Assembly (NCBI GenBank): GCA_947579605.1
Contig: OX388312.1
Location: forward strand, 26,683,313-26,747,312
Origin: Athripsodes cinereus
Lineage: Eukaryota; Arthropoda; Insecta; Trichoptera; Leptoceridae
DNA length: 64,000 nt
Direction of reading: 5' to 3'
Both the position numbers and the translations under genes were made by a program. Below are positions 44,232-56,047 of the stretch, piece by piece (within the stretch, counting starts at the first letter, position 1; each line of letters starts with the position of its first letter). Below the pieces are notes generated by a model that did not search any database, was not told the origin of the DNA, and was given only the letters and a program-made list of their open reading frames with translations.

Positions 44232-45251
44232 GAAAACTTGAAAAATGCATGTTAGGTATTTAAGTGCGGAGCTTGTACCGCAATCAAGGCCTATTCATAA
44301 TATACGTATTATTATTATTATTGTTATTATATATGTTTTACCTACCCCTGTAAACTGAAAACTTGAAAAATGCATGTTAGGTATTTAAGTGCGGAGCTTG
44401 TACCGCAATCAAGGCCTATTCATAATATACGTATTATTATTATTATTATTGTTATTATATATGTTTTACCTACCCCTGTAAACTGAAAACTTGAAAAATG
44501 CATGTTAGGTATTTAAGTGCGGAGCTTGTACCGCAATCAAGGCCTATTCATAATATACGTATTATTATTATTATTATTGTTATTATATATGTTTTACCTA
44601 CCCCTGTAAACTGAAAACTTGAAAAATGCATGTTAGGTATTTAAGTGCGGAGCTTGTACCGCAATCAAGGCCTATTCATAATATACGTATTATTATTATT
44701 ATTATTATTGTTATTATATATGTTTTACCTACCCCTGTAAACTGAAAACTTGAAAAATGCATGTTAGGTATTTAAGTGCGGAGCTTGTACCGCAATCAAG
44801 GCCTATTCATAATATACGTATTATTATTATTATTGTTATTATATATGTTTTACCTACCCCTGTAAACTGAAAACTTGAAAAATGCATGTTAGGTATTTAA
44901 GTGCGGAGCTTGTACCGCAATCAAGGCCTATTCATAATATACGTATTATTATTATTATTATTATTATTATTGTTATTATATATGTTTTACCTACCCCTGT
45001 AAACTGAAAACTTGAAAAATGCATGTTAGGTATTTAAGTGCGGAGCTTGTACCGCAATCAAGGCCTATTCATAATATACGTATTATTATTATTATTGTTA
45101 TTATATATGTTTTACCTACCCCTGTAAACTGAAAACTTGAAAAATGCATGTTAGGTATTTAAGTGCGGAGCTTGTACCGCAATCAAGGCCTATTCATAAT
45201 ATACGTATATTATTATTATTGTTATAATGTATGTTTTACCTACCCCTGTAG
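44232..45251 (+). repeat. Tandem array of eight 125-137 bp units
   Basis: Units begin near GAAAACTTGAAAAATGCATG at 44232, 44357, 44485, 44613, 44744, 44869, 45006 and 45131. Each holds TTAAGTGCGGAGCTTGTACC, CAAGGCCTATTCATAATATA and TATGTTTTACCTACCCCTGT. Outside a (TTA)n block the units are practically identical. Lengths differ by multiples of three because of that block. A GCGGAGCTTGTACCGC stem is present in every unit. The last unit is diverged at its (TTA) block. No coding frame spans it. Confidence 0.95.
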
Positions 45252-45625
45252 TGATTGCGGAATAGGGAGAAACGTTATTATTTCAAAATTCAACAACCCC
45301 AATACACTCACCCCGAAGTGTTTCATAACATTATTAAAATCATAATATCAACACTGGAAAACTGTTTTTCTTTTTAAAGCTGGGAACATACTATTTTTTT
45401 ATAGGGAAATACTTTTCCATTGCTCGAGATAGAAAGGCTTGGAAATCTTTTTTTTCGGAGGCATAGGTCCAAAGGAAGTAAGTAAGAAGTAAATACTTTT
45501 TAGTGAATTGAGGTAACGAAATCGATGTCAAACACCAGATCGTTGAAATTTATACATGATATTTATTTATCTGTACAGAAGATATTTACTTATCTATACA
45601 GAAAAAAACGTAAAAAATACCTTGT
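45252..45625. other. No gene seen
   Basis: AT-rich, nothing recognised. Confidence 0.4.
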
Positions 45626-45636
45626 ATAAAAATAAC

Positions 45637-45717
45637 ATACATACAAACACCTTCATTCCCTTGTCCTAGTTGGGTCGGGACTCCATTGCACCTAGGTATC
45701 TCCTCCAGAGATACCTG
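45637..45717 (-). mobile_element. Family C LINE 3' end, perfect 11-bp TSD
   Basis: Only 81 bp long. Direct repeat ATAAAAATAAC at 45626-45636 and 45718-45728. Contains CCCTTGTCCTAGTTGGGTCG and CTCCTCCAGAGATACCTG, as in 21131-21254, with an ATACATACAAACACC tail side. Confidence 0.88.
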
Positions 45718-45728
45718 ATAAAAATAAC

Positions 45729-46439
45729 AATAAGAATATCACCAATAAAAAGCCTTCAGAATGTTGCATCTCTCAGTGTACAATTATATTATACAAATTA
45801 TATTAAGTCTATCTACAACAACCTACATATTCAAGAAACATAAAAATAAGTAATAAACAATATAACAAGTGTATTTCAAAAAAATAATAAGAGCAGAATA
45901 TACATATAGCTACACATAAATGCTGAGTTATAAATCAATGCAGACACTATAGTCACAAACGAGTGGATGGCCTTGAGAAGAATAGAATAGAATAAACACT
46001 GTAGTCCAAGCCAAATACGTAATACATAGGTACCTATTACATAGCAGTTGCAGGTGACAATAAATTAGTAATACCCAGCATGTAACTAATACACTGCAGC
46101 TCTAAAAAAAAAAATTTAGTTGTTAATAATATTATTTTATAAATAAAAAATTGTTGTTTAACTGATTTATATAAGTTTATCTTATAAATATATACCTACG
46201 TTTATCTTATAAATTACTCGAACTACTTCAAAACACGAGATTTCCTCTTTTTGAAGTTGATTCATTGAAATTTAATATTTTATTTATATGAATTTGTTAT
46301 CTATGAAAAATATGTGTAGAAAAAAATATGAATAAATAAATAAAAAAAACGAACTAAAATAATTACCGTTTCGGTTTTTTTTAAATGACTAGAAAAATCA
46401 GTTACCGCCAAAGAATAGACCCCCTAATCTTTTACATAA
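45729..46439. other. AT-rich with a family G tail
   Basis: At 45958-46001 ACGAGTGGATGGCCTTGAGA is followed by AGAATAGAATAGAATAAAC, a retroposon end with an (AATAG)n tail that recurs inverted at 57594-57640. No gene recognised. Confidence 0.45.
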
Positions 46440-46635
46440 GTAAGTTTTCGAATGTCCGTTAAGAGCAAATTATTCGTAAAATATCGCGTATTAAGTCATG
46501 TTTCATCTAAAACTCAGTCATGAGGTATGCTTCCCATCCTGATTTTTTAAATTTTATTGGTATCGAGAAAACGACTTGCATGTTAAATACTTGTAGTTGT
46601 TCTTAGTCGTACTGAAATGCCGTGATGGTACAAAA
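46440..46635 (+). repeat. Family A, diverged
   Basis: GTTTTCGAATGTCCGTTAAG, CTCAGTCATGAGGTATGCTT, CTTGCATGTTAAATACTTG and CTGAAATGCCGTGATGGTAC. The 3' stem has been lost. Confidence 0.6.
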
Positions 46636-47005
46636 TAAGCTTACTTCGAAAAAACTGCAGTTTTACCATATTGTTAAAACTCACAGTAAGTAGTCTATGA
46701 ATGGATGAAAGGCACATCAAATAATTTTCCGTCATAAGTGTATATCGTGTTATCAGTAAATAGAAAAGACCACAGCACTGTGAACAAATTATATCTGATT
46801 GTGTTCTAATCATAACTGCATTCAGTGCGGGAAAAGTTCTCAAATTGTAAAGAGCTTAATTTTTATTGAAATGTCAATGCTTGTTCCTATGTTATAAGCA
46901 TGTATACTTGCATAGAATAATATTATATCATAATTCATTATACTTTTCATCCATGTTGTTCTCTCAGTGGTGAGAATATAGAACATTTTTTTCACATATT
47001 ATGTT
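46636..47005. other. No gene seen
   Basis: AT-rich, nothing recognised. Confidence 0.4.
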
Positions 47006-47160
47006 ATGGTGGGTTACAATCCATTGCATTGGTCTGTAACTAGTTTAGATTTTCTACTCCATTTCTCCCTAAATTCATAGTCTCTTTAATTCTACGTATG
47101 TGATACAGCGAAAGCCCATATAGGTGTCTCTTGGTTGACCTCTTCAACTTCTGTCTTCGT
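47006..47160 (-). pseudogene. LINE-8 C-terminal fragment
   Basis: GGTTACAATCCATTGCATTG and TAGATTTTCTACTCCATTTC correspond to 39363-39420. Minus-strand reading is broken by stops. Decayed remnant. Confidence 0.6.
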
Positions 47161-48889
47161 CTGTAGCACCACAAGTCAAAGGTAGTCAACTATCCGCTTT
47201 GGCTCTTACCGATGGTTCACGTCTTACTACCATTCAAACAAAGGCTTTAATCGGGTTCTTCGTAGCGTTAAGGTCAATATTTGAGGAATCCAATATTTTA
47301 GTATTTTTGCTAAAACCAATTCTTTTCTGGATTATCCCGTCAATTTCAGATTTTAGCGTCCATGCATGCATTTTGATACATATTGTTCTATTAACTGGGT
47401 TTACATAATAACTTCAAAATACACAAAACAAATGAAAACTAATCAGATATTTTTAAAAAATCCTGTTATTTTGGAATGAAGTTTAAATCTGTAATATTTT
47501 ATTTATATTTGGACTGATAATCATTTGTTTTTGTGCTTTGAGATTGAATAAAATAATATATTGAAAAACACATACAGTAATCCGAGGCAAATTGTGGTAT
47601 AAAAAATACCATATTTAGATATTAAGTATTATACAATCTTTCAGTTTTATCTCACGTTCCATCTCCAAAAATAAGAATTTGCTGCTCTTCGTTACTTCTT
47701 ACCCATTCCCAAAAACACATGGTATGTTCGAATGAGTTACTTTATTTTTTCCTACCACAGCATTTCGACTTTACGAAGATTTAATCTGGCAATTTTCACG
47801 TAATCCCGAACCAACTAGCATTTTTAGTGTAAGCTTAGTTCAACCGTGTGACATGTTTACTAATTGTGAGAAAGAAAATCCCTCTCTATGAAATTTTGTA
47901 CCATAAATCTTATACACAAAATGGAATGTGTATCTTTCCATTTATTTAGCCAAAAGAGCAGCTGAATAAAATATTGAACATACAAAACGTCCTCATTGTG
48001 CCTAAAAACAGATATGCATATGAATTGGATGAGAAACCTCATTGAAGAACTGAAAATATTGAAGCTTTTGTCAATGGAACAATGCATTTCAATTCAAATT
48101 AATTTTCGGTTTACAAAATAAAAAAAATAAAGTAATTTAACATTTTTTAATTAATTTTTTTGAAATTTTCGTTGAATTATAAACCATTATGCAAAATATA
48201 AAAATTTCATTAAAAAAACTATTTCCTATTATATAATTTAAGAAATAAACTTTTATATATTAATTTGCAAATATATGCGAAAAGTATGTAGAAAACTAAT
48301 TTAATTAAAAGTTTTTACATTATATATTTTAATTACAGTGAAAAATAATGGATAGTCATTCCATAAAAGATTTTTAGAATAGGTAATTCATAAAAAATAT
48401 TTTAAAATTTCATAAAAGTAATCATAAAAACAGACACCTGTTAATTAAATTGAATTAATTTGAATAATCAAATAATTATTCTTCCTTGAATAAAATTAAG
48501 GTTTATATTTGCTAGAAATTATCCAAACTCAGTTCAAAGACAGGATAACGAAGTAAAGTCAGTAATAAAATCATAGTAGTCCTGGTACTTTGTACTCAAC
48601 CCTATCCGTATGGATATAAAAATATAAAATTTTCATCTCTTCGTGGTTTGTTTTTGCTGATGGTAAAAATAATGTAAGCAACTTGTGTTCTGAAAGATTA
48701 TATCTTGCACATATAACTGTTACAGTTAAGATCCGATTTTAGAATAAATATTTTAATCTTGAAAATTTTTAAATTAATTATTAGATGTGGTTAAGTTTTT
48801 TTTAAATAACTTTGGATTTATATTACACTTAAATATGCCTCTCAAAAGACCAATTCCTCAAGCGATAGCTTGAGATAAAGTTTTGATTT
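47161..48889. other. No gene seen
   Basis: AT-rich. A very weak inverse family A trace lies near 47950-48070 (CAAAACGTCCTCATTGTGCC, GGATGAGAAACCTCATTG). Nothing else recognised. Confidence 0.4.
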
Positions 48890-49010
48890 AACCTTCTGCC
48901 CAGGGTTCAAGTTTTGATATTATGTTGTTCCGCTCTATCTTTAATTTTTCCATCCAGTTTTGCAGTGTTCTTCTGCTTGGGCTACAAATTAGGATGTTCA
49001 TGGATCTTTT
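48890..49010 (-). pseudogene. Possible retroelement C-terminal fragment
   Basis: A minus frame reads SPSRRTLQNWMEKLKIERNN and KLEPWAEG before a stop. It has a protein-like composition and resembles LINE C-termini only loosely. Identity not established. Confidence 0.2.
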
Positions 49011-50049
49011 GCTCCAAAAACTGAGGTTTCACCATTAAATCATCAATTTTATAGGTACGTATTCAGAACTTATGTTTCATTAAAATATACATACTTTGTC
49101 AAAATGCTTAAATAAATAAAATTTACTTTGAATTTTGAATATCTTTAATCGCACACTGTATCTTTTTAACATGGTCATATTGTTTTAGAGTAACTATGTA
49201 TAAATTTCCAGCATCACTCATATATTGGGTGCAATGCCAAAAAAAAAGAGAGAACTATGTATAAATTATAATATTAAATGGACTTTTCGCTACCGCGGTT
49301 TCTATGAAGCATCCACCATTAACGAGTGATTATCTTAATGCTAAAAATATAAACAAAGTATCTTTTTGACATTGAATTGGATTTCGACAAAGTTTTGTGA
49401 AATGCAATTGCCGCAAAAATATTAAGTAATCATGAAATTATTATCATTACAAAATAAGCTTTCTTGCTTAGGTAAAAGAAGTTTATCTATAAACCAGGTT
49501 TGAGCAGCAACATGAATAATACATTTTTCTATCACATCTGTTCATAATAATTTATTCTGCAGCTTGTTTTGTCAATGTTTCTGCAATGGTACTAGAAAAT
49601 GTATTTATTTTTCAAAGCGACGTTTATATTTAAGTGTTTATTAATTCGTTGTGATAATATTTACAGACCTCTACAGAAGTTGTGCATCTGACTTGCTGTT
49701 TATTATGAATACTTGCAGACAGATAATATTCAAAAGAAAACTGTTTTCACTTTGAATGAATTAAATATACAGTTTGATAATAGTTTGTACATTACATTTA
49801 GTCTGTTAAACATTACTCATAAGTTGAAATATCACAATTGTAGAATTAAATTCCTAGGCAGTAGAAAGATTACGGAATAGAGTCATTAGCTCGCACTCTT
49901 TACTTTTTGCTCTTGTTAATGAATGTATTTTGCCATTCCTTTAAAAATATTGAAATATCTCGAATCAAAAACTAAATTGTTGAATGTATAGAATATTAAT
50001 TATTTTTTTGTTTTATTGGATTTGGGCACAAAGTGCAGATGACATAACT
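49011..50049. other. No gene seen
   Basis: AT-rich, nothing recognised. Confidence 0.4.
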
Positions 50050-50263
50050 AATCAGATGTCTCGATTGTAGAACCATATTTACATAATGTAACATTGTGCA
50101 AAATCTAATCGGAAAAAGTGAGAAAGGCATCTAAACGCCTACGAATTGGCTCTAGGCTGGCTTAAATGATCACTTTTGGTGTCCATGGACAACATTGTCT
50201 TCTGAATAAATTTTGCTAAATTTTACATTGTGTAAAATGATTCTCCAGTCTAGATGTCTGATT
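50050..50263. mobile_element. MITE, family P, intact
   Basis: 214 bp with imperfect terminal inverted repeats of about 55 bp. AATCAGATGTCTCGATTGTA and CATAATGTAACATTG pair with TACATTGTGTAAAATGATTC and CCAGTCTAGATGTCTGATT. The centre contains GTCCATGGAC. The copy at 42485-43236 is the same unit in inverse orientation. Duplicated target not clear. Confidence 0.75.
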
Positions 50264-51499
50264 GGTAATGAATTATTGAAAATTCCAAAATGTTATTTGA
50301 ATAATAACATGAACAACTTCATAACTAAGAGGCTTGTTTCGACTATTTTGCATTATATGTATTGATGTAATTATTCAGTTATATTTCATATCACGAGTTC
50401 CTATGCCAATCATAAGTTTTAGCTGTTGATATTTGGCTACATCTCAAATCATGATAAAAACATGAATAAAAGCTGTTTATCACTGGTAATTCAGTGAGTA
50501 AACGGTATAATAGACTGCTGGATCGTTAGCTCATTGGCGTTGACTGACTTTGCTGATTCATAAATAAGCATTTAATAAACTGTCGCAGTCCTTATTTCAC
50601 AAGCGTACATCACGAGCTCGTGAACTATAGTTTGTTCTTGCTATTGACTTGGTGAACAGCAAATACTTCTTCATGAAATAATAATTGTTTGTTTGTAGAA
50701 ATAAGAAGGCCAAGAAAAATGTATTAAGTATTTGGAATTTCCATAATTATCTTAATTTTTTTAATTATTGTAAGCAAACAACTAGTACGCAGAAAATACG
50801 TTATTGTAAGCTAATTTGAAGCCTGTATTGTTAAAGTAAAAAATAGGTGGCCATTATCAATTGTATTTGATTTCAGGAAGGATTTTGTCAAGGGGAGCCC
50901 TTCAGTCAAACCTCGAGCCCTTCCATAGAAAGACTTTACATGAAGAGTACGGATGACATAATTATGTAGGAATTAACATTCCTGTTACATTAATGGGGTT
51001 GGAAGGTTACAAGCCTATAATGTGTGTCACTGACATGGTATTGAGCTACCGGTTTACAATCCACCTTGTATGAGAAGTATGGAGTCTTTATTATTATTAT
51101 TATTTCTCTTATTAGTCTTCCAGCCATTCCTATTTGCAAAATGAGTTGACTACTACACGAACCCTGAGACGACTTATTAAGTTCTTGTTTATACATGTAC
51201 AAGTGTAATGAATCTTAAACGCAAATCGTCAATCATTGGATATTGTAATGTTGAAATTTTTGAAAAATAGCAATAACATAATCAAAAATCTTTTTTATAG
51301 ACTATTCATGTGTTTGCATTTAAAATATATTAGTTCGAAGATATGGGAAAAAATGATTTAAATATGGGTTGTGAATGTTTTCACTTATTTATTGAACAAA
51401 AAACTTTTATGTACCTACATTACATGGAATTGATCCACTGGTTATTCCACTTTCAAGAAACATGATGTAATGCTTTACATACATAGATAGATGTTTAAA
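50264..51499. other. No gene seen
   Basis: AT-rich, nothing recognised. Confidence 0.4.
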
Positions 51500-51735
51500 A
51501 GGAGCACCTGGCAGAGAATTGGTTTCCCTCTCTTTTTGGTTAGTTTTTGAGTGTCCTGCAAAAGGTTGGTTTTGGAAAAAATAAAAACGTTTTACATACT
51601 TCTGAAATTCAGTGATGAGATTTGCCACCCATCCTGAATGCCTTAACTTTTTGTATGTTTATTTTATGCAGCTTGTGTGCTGACTACCTCACTTGTGCGA
51701 TATGTCGTATTGGTAAAGAAGTGATAGTAGTAGAT
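51500..51735 (+). repeat. Family A, near full length
   Basis: GGAGCACCTGGCAGAGAATT, GAGTGTCCTGCAAAAGGTTG, AGTGATGAGATTTGCCACCC and CTACCTCACTTGTGCGATAT with a TAG-rich end. An internal deletion removed part of the GCACG..GCATG segment. Confidence 0.8.
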
Positions 51736-51780
51736 ATAAAAGTACTATGCAACCCCTTCAAAATCTTACCTATTAAATCT

Positions 51781-51985
51781 TCTCTTCTCCTTCCATATCA
51801 GGCCCCCCGACATTGGTGATCACTCCGGCGAAAACCCTCCCTGTCATGTGCTGCTCTGAACATGTCTCACTCTCTGATGTTTCGCAGCCAGGATTTCTAC
51901 TTTCTGCCAACTTCCCATATTCCCTCTATCATGCCCTCCAATATAAGTCGGAGGAGTCGGTACTTTTCTCGGTATCTATTAAATG
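51781..51985 (-). pseudogene. LINE-4 C-terminal fragment
   Basis: Inverse of TCAGGCCCCCCGACATTGGT, CACTCCGGCGAAAACCCTCC and GTGCTGCTCTGAACATGTC, i.e. the LFRAAQDRE..ARVIANVRGT end of LINE-4. Decayed further upstream (minus-strand sense). Confidence 0.7.
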
Positions 51986-52491
51986 ATTAAACTCAATTAA
52001 TAAGTTAGTTTTATGTGTTCGGTTTTTAAAATTTGGTGCATGTCTATTTGATGCAATGCCAAAAGTTGACAATCTATTTCTTTTGAGACATGTCATAAAT
52101 ACTAACAAGCCACCACTACTCTAGATGAAACGTCTACCATATTATAGAGATTTATTCCTCATTAAATCTTCGCAATCTCAAGGAAATATTCTGAGAAACA
52201 TGGCGGTATAGCGGTATGGCGGTTATGTTGGGTTATGATTCCAAAGAAACCAACATCGCTCAGTAAAATATATAGAACACATAATCTGTTAGAAGCTTCT
52301 GGAATATTTTGCGATAGGTAGATATGTATCTTGTGAAACATTCACCGCTTGAACTTCGTAGTTTGCCTGATTTACCTACAGTATACATACAGTTTGTATT
52401 GGTGATGACGCGGATAGTACAATAATACATTACGGATATACAGCGATATTCTAAACCGGATAACCCAATTAAATACGGTAATTAAATATTG
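51986..52491. other. No gene seen
   Basis: AT-rich, nothing recognised. Confidence 0.4.
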
Positions 52492-52499
52492 GCCATTGG

Positions 52500-52924
52500 C
52501 AGTGGCGTAGCTAGGGGGGGGCAGGGGGGGACATATGTCCCCGGGCGCCACATTAGGGGGCGCCAAAATGAGTATTAAAACTATTTTTTTTTATGTAAGC
52601 TAATGAATCCCAAATACGTTTGCAAGATTAAATTTTGGAGCTCCACAAATATCTTCATTTCAAAAAAGTTGGCAAACACGATTTTAGCGCTCCCATTGAG
52701 CATTAAGGGGCGCCATTCTACTCATAAACAAAATTACACATCCACAATGCAGGATTGCTGATGAGTTATTTTTTTTAACAAAATCAGTTCGGGTTTAAAT
52801 ATTATTCTTCATAATGCTTCGAAAATGAACCATATAAACTGTGAAATTACAAAAATTTCTTGGAGACTCCGAGAAGGGGCGCAGACTTTGTCCCCGGGCG
52901 CAGATGACCCTAGCTACGCCACTG
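52500..52924. mobile_element. hAT MITE, perfect TIRs and 8-bp TSD
   Basis: 425 bp, ends CAGTGGCGTAGCTAGGG and CCCTAGCTACGCCACTG (17 bp, perfect inverse), target duplication GCCATTGG at 52492-52499 and 52925-52932. Subterminal GTCCCCGGGCGCC and TGTCCCCGGGCGCA blocks are also inverse-like. GGGGCGCCA recurs internally. No coding frame. A CAGTGGCGTAG end is common to many animal hAT elements. Confidence 0.95.
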
Positions 52925-53015
52925 GCCATTGGCATAACACGTTTTGATCGAGTTATCTGCTGTGTACTTACACTTAATACCTATTACCCTTAATAGTGAA
53001 GCAAGACCGGAGGTG

Positions 53016-53130
53016 GTGAACTGGCTGTCAACGCTGGACCCAAGACCTTGGAGGATACGACACAGCCCAAACTGGTGAAGATTAACCCACATACCAAGCC
53101 ACACGAAAAGTAAAGTAAAGTAAGTAAGCT
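53016..53130 (+). repeat. Family E retroposon end with (AAGTA)n tail
   Basis: GGCTGTCAACGCTGGACCCA, GACCTTGGAGGATACGACAC and AAGCCACACGAAAAGTAAAG, then AAGTA units. The text resembles a LINE C-terminus but I cannot place it. Second copy at 43700-43757. Confidence 0.55.
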
Positions 53131-53441
53131 TCCATCATAAGTAAGGAAGTGAAGACGTTCTAAATTTATAAATGTTCGTTCTTTCCTTTGCTTTATGGCA
53201 AAACGCCCGAATTCGAGTGAATTATTACTATATTTTACGGTTCATAGATACGCGTTGTAGATTCATAATTATGCCAAATCATAACAAAAAATAGCTTCAT
53301 AATAATTAATGAAATTACCGAAGCAGCGCCCGTCCGAAATCCAGGGTGAGATGCGAATGTAGAAGCAAGTGCGAAACAAGGTCAGTGCGGTCAATGCCCT
53401 CACAGAATAAATAAAACTTTAGTAGTAATATGTAGTGGTAA
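53131..53441. other. No gene seen
   Basis: CGCCCGAATTCGAGTGAATT near 53206-53225 resembles 23008-23035. A CCCTCACAGAATAAATAAAA string near 53396 looks like another retroposon end. No gene. Confidence 0.4.
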
Positions 53442-53573
53442 TTTTTTTTTTTTTAAAGATATATCTGGGTTTTTGTTATAAACCCAAATACAACCTTATA
53501 CACCTTTCACAGTAAGCTCCTAAAAGCTTGTGTCGTGAAAGGGAGTTTGCCGGCGCCTGGTATCGAACCACGA
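53442..53573 (-). mobile_element. tRNA-derived SINE, truncated at the B box
   Basis: Inverse SINE body (AGATATATCTGGGTTTTTGT, CACCTTTCACAGTAAGCTCC, GTCGTGAAAGGGAGTTTGCC) up to a B-box-like TGGTATCGAACCACGAA, where it stops. Same truncation region as the copy at 2526. Confidence 0.85.
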
Positions 53574-54054
53574 ATTTAGTTGTAGTAGAATGAAGGAATG
53601 AGTAAACAAGGCACATATTTTTTTATTTATTTTTACTGTATACCATTCTATCAATTAATTCGATTATTTGCATTAATTTTATATATGTAATTTAAATCGA
53701 AATGTAATTAGTTATCCTGTATTCGATCAGATAGTAATTATAATAATGAAACCGGATATCCGTTTCATTTCTTGAATTTAATATGATCATTGATCCTACT
53801 ACATTACTTTCAAATTCTCAAAGTATTTTGCTGTTTGGTATCTCGTTTATCATTCATTTGTCTACACCGTTTTAGGCAGGTATTTCAAATTTGTACCTTT
53901 ATTATTTATGCATGTAACAACACATTAACATATTTTCAATGAATGAAATATGCTAATAAAAATGATTACACCAAAGTTACTGAATGTAAAAATATAATTA
54001 TATACATATATAATTTCAACAAAAAACCTTTGAAAAAGTAGAAATTTATTATAA
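53574..54054. other. No gene seen
   Basis: AT-rich, nothing recognised. Confidence 0.4.
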
Positions 54055-54400
54055 CCCTACCTTACCTTACCTTCAGCCTTCTTCCTATGTTTGGTTTTGA
54101 TCAGACAAAGACCTCCCTCTTGAACTTCTTCAACTCTCTGTTGCCCCAGACTCTCTTCCAGTGTAGACTCACCACTTTTTTTATATCATCAGACCATCTT
54201 TTTTGGTACCATTCAGCATCCATTACTAGGCCTCCGGTCCATCACCTTCATCGTCCATAATATTTCATCAGACATACCTACGTGCCACGTGACCTGCCCA
54301 GTTTCATTTTTGTTGTGCAATTCTTAGAGCCACATCTATTTCCTTGGTCTTTTCCCGTAGAACTTTTTTTTCAGCATCGGAGTGAGATGCTAAATGTCCT
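54055..54400 (-). pseudogene. LINE-7 C-terminal fragment
   Basis: Minus-strand reading contains KNETGQVTWHVGMSDEILWT, MKVMDRRPSNGC and WYQKRWSDDIKKVVSLHWKR, then VWGNRELKKFKREVF. The RWSDDIKKV..W..R..RE pattern is found at the end of many LINE proteins. Frames are broken between the blocks. The CTTACCTTACC string at 54058-54070 may be its tail. Confidence 0.7.
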
Positions 54401-55208
54401 TCTATGAAAATAAATCCAAGTCAGCCAGGGAGAAAAAAAAGTTAGCAACAAAAACATTGTTTTAAAAATTCAATGTGCTGTTTCTACTGAATTTGCAAAT
54501 TCTGTTTTGGTTAAACTATTATTTTTTTAAAATCATAAGAACATTCTCCTTGGCTTTGGTTTAGAAACTGCATCAGGCAGATATCTACTAGGAATATTCT
54601 TGTTTTGTAAATTGCACTTAGGATTATTGAATCAGTGGAAAACAGGGGAACGTAAAATATGCAAAAGCGATTCGCCCGACCTGAAAGTAGTATGCTCACA
54701 TTATATTATAATCATCGAATCAACACATCGGTTTTCAATTTTTTTCAATTATCTTGGCAGTAAATTTTGGTATCCGCGTGTGACTGTATTTAGATTTAAT
54801 CGATATATGAATCATTATTTTCTTTTTCTCAGTTATTGCGACTACGGATCAATGTCAAATAATAAAATGATTACATCTTTTTCTTTTCTTTTTTTTAGGC
54901 AAGGCACTCGATACCGAGCGAAATATGAAATCCACCCTATTTATTTTTTTATCTTTTATGGCATAGCATCCTACAAGGATGATTTGTACCAAAACACCCA
55001 TCCTAGAATATGTGGAAAGATAACCTTTAACTAACTGCTATTCTGAAATCCTCTCCCAACAAAAAATACTTCTTTCTCAAAGAAAAATCAATATGGAGGA
55101 AAAAATATTTGCTTTTGATTTCAATATAGAATTTTACTACCTAAACACAGGCACAGTGAATAGTTCGTTGAATACCTACCTAAGAATAGATATATTAGAT
55201 ATATTATC
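54401..55208. other. No gene seen
   Basis: The plus frame at 54600-55034 (144 codons) is rich in F, Y and I and has no recognisable motif. I treat it as chance. Confidence 0.35.
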
Positions 55209-55459
55209 CCATGGAGTACCCGGTAAAGAATTGGTCTCCCACTCTTCTCCGTAAATTTTCGAGTGTCCTGTAAAAGGCAGGTTATCGAAAAAATTAAGAC
55301 ATTTTACATCTTAAATTCAGCGATGAGGTTTGCCACCCATCCTGAATGTCTTGATTTTATATTGGCACGAAAAGGACAGCTTGCATGTTTCTTACATGCA
55401 GCTGATCTGCTGGCTACCCCACTTGTGGGATATGCCGTGATGGTATAGTAGTAGTAGTA
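55209..55459 (+). repeat. Family A, full length, close to consensus
   Basis: CCATGGAGTACCCGGTAAAG, AATTGGTCTCCCACTCTTC, GAGTGTCCTGTAAAAGGCAG, TTCAGCGATGAGGTTTGCC, GCATGTTTCTTACATGC and CTACCCCACTTGTGGGAT, and a (TAG)n tail. Differs at few sites from the inverse copies at 38408 and 56048. Confidence 0.92.
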
Positions 55460-55477
55460 ATATATTAAGAATAATGT

Positions 55478-55981
55478 ATGTATTATTTTTTCTGGATAGT
55501 CTTTCTTGAATGTATCTATATAAATATATTTTATAAGCCCAATGTTTTTGTTTTATTTTTTGAAAATATCGATGTTTTCAAAAATCATTGGCCTCACTTT
55601 AACCCAACTTCGCCCGAAAGATTCTGGGCATCAGTTTCACTTCAGGCATGTAATAATGTTCCACGCTATAATACTCAATGCAACAAACTCTACTTATACA
55701 TGACACTCTACATAAAATTATATAGTCTTAGTGTTTCTACCTTGGAAAACATTTGCACGTTATGTTCCAAATTCAAAAGCTACTTTATAGATTCTCTTAT
55801 GCAAAATGAAATCTGTATCCAAAACCTTGAAGATTTTCAAGTAATGGTTATTTCAAATTACCTTACTCCTTACGTACATTCGGGGAGAAAATAGCAATGA
55901 TGTTAAGATTCAAAATCTCGCGAACCAAAATAACTCTAAGGAACTGCAAACCCAAACTTCTAAGTTTATCCATGTGTCATG
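55478..55981 (+). pseudogene. Unidentified coding-like gene fragment, one frameshift
   Basis: An open frame from ATG 55478 to TAG at 55892-55894 (138 codons). From about residue 27 it looks like real protein: NHWPHFNPTSPERFWASVSL, QACNNVPRYNTQCNKLYLYM, STLENICTLCSKFKSYFIDS and NEICIQNLEDFQVMVISNYL. Near 55882 the sequence continues in the +1 frame with a polar NSNDVKIQNLANQNNSKELQ tail and stops at 55979-55981, as if one base had been gained or lost. Several Cys, Trp and Tyr residues. No family recognised. Directly follows a family A copy, so the start codon may not be the original one. Could derive from a host gene, a DNA transposon or an integrated virus. Confidence 0.4.
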
Positions 55982-56047
55982 AAATTTTCAAAACAACAAA
56001 TTAAATTAATTTGTGCATCAAAGTTATAAAATAAACACATTTTTTCT

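Noticed and set aside
44232..45251. CRISPR or regulatory repeat cluster
   Set aside because: No unique spacers. Only a (TTA)n block varies in length.
47199..47408. 69-codon hydrophobic frame that could be a membrane peptide
   Set aside because: Lies next to a decayed LINE-8 end, has no start context or conservation that I can see.
54600..55034. 144-codon plus-strand frame
   Set aside because: Rich in F, Y, I and S in AT-rich DNA, with no motif or family resemblance. Kept out as a gene.
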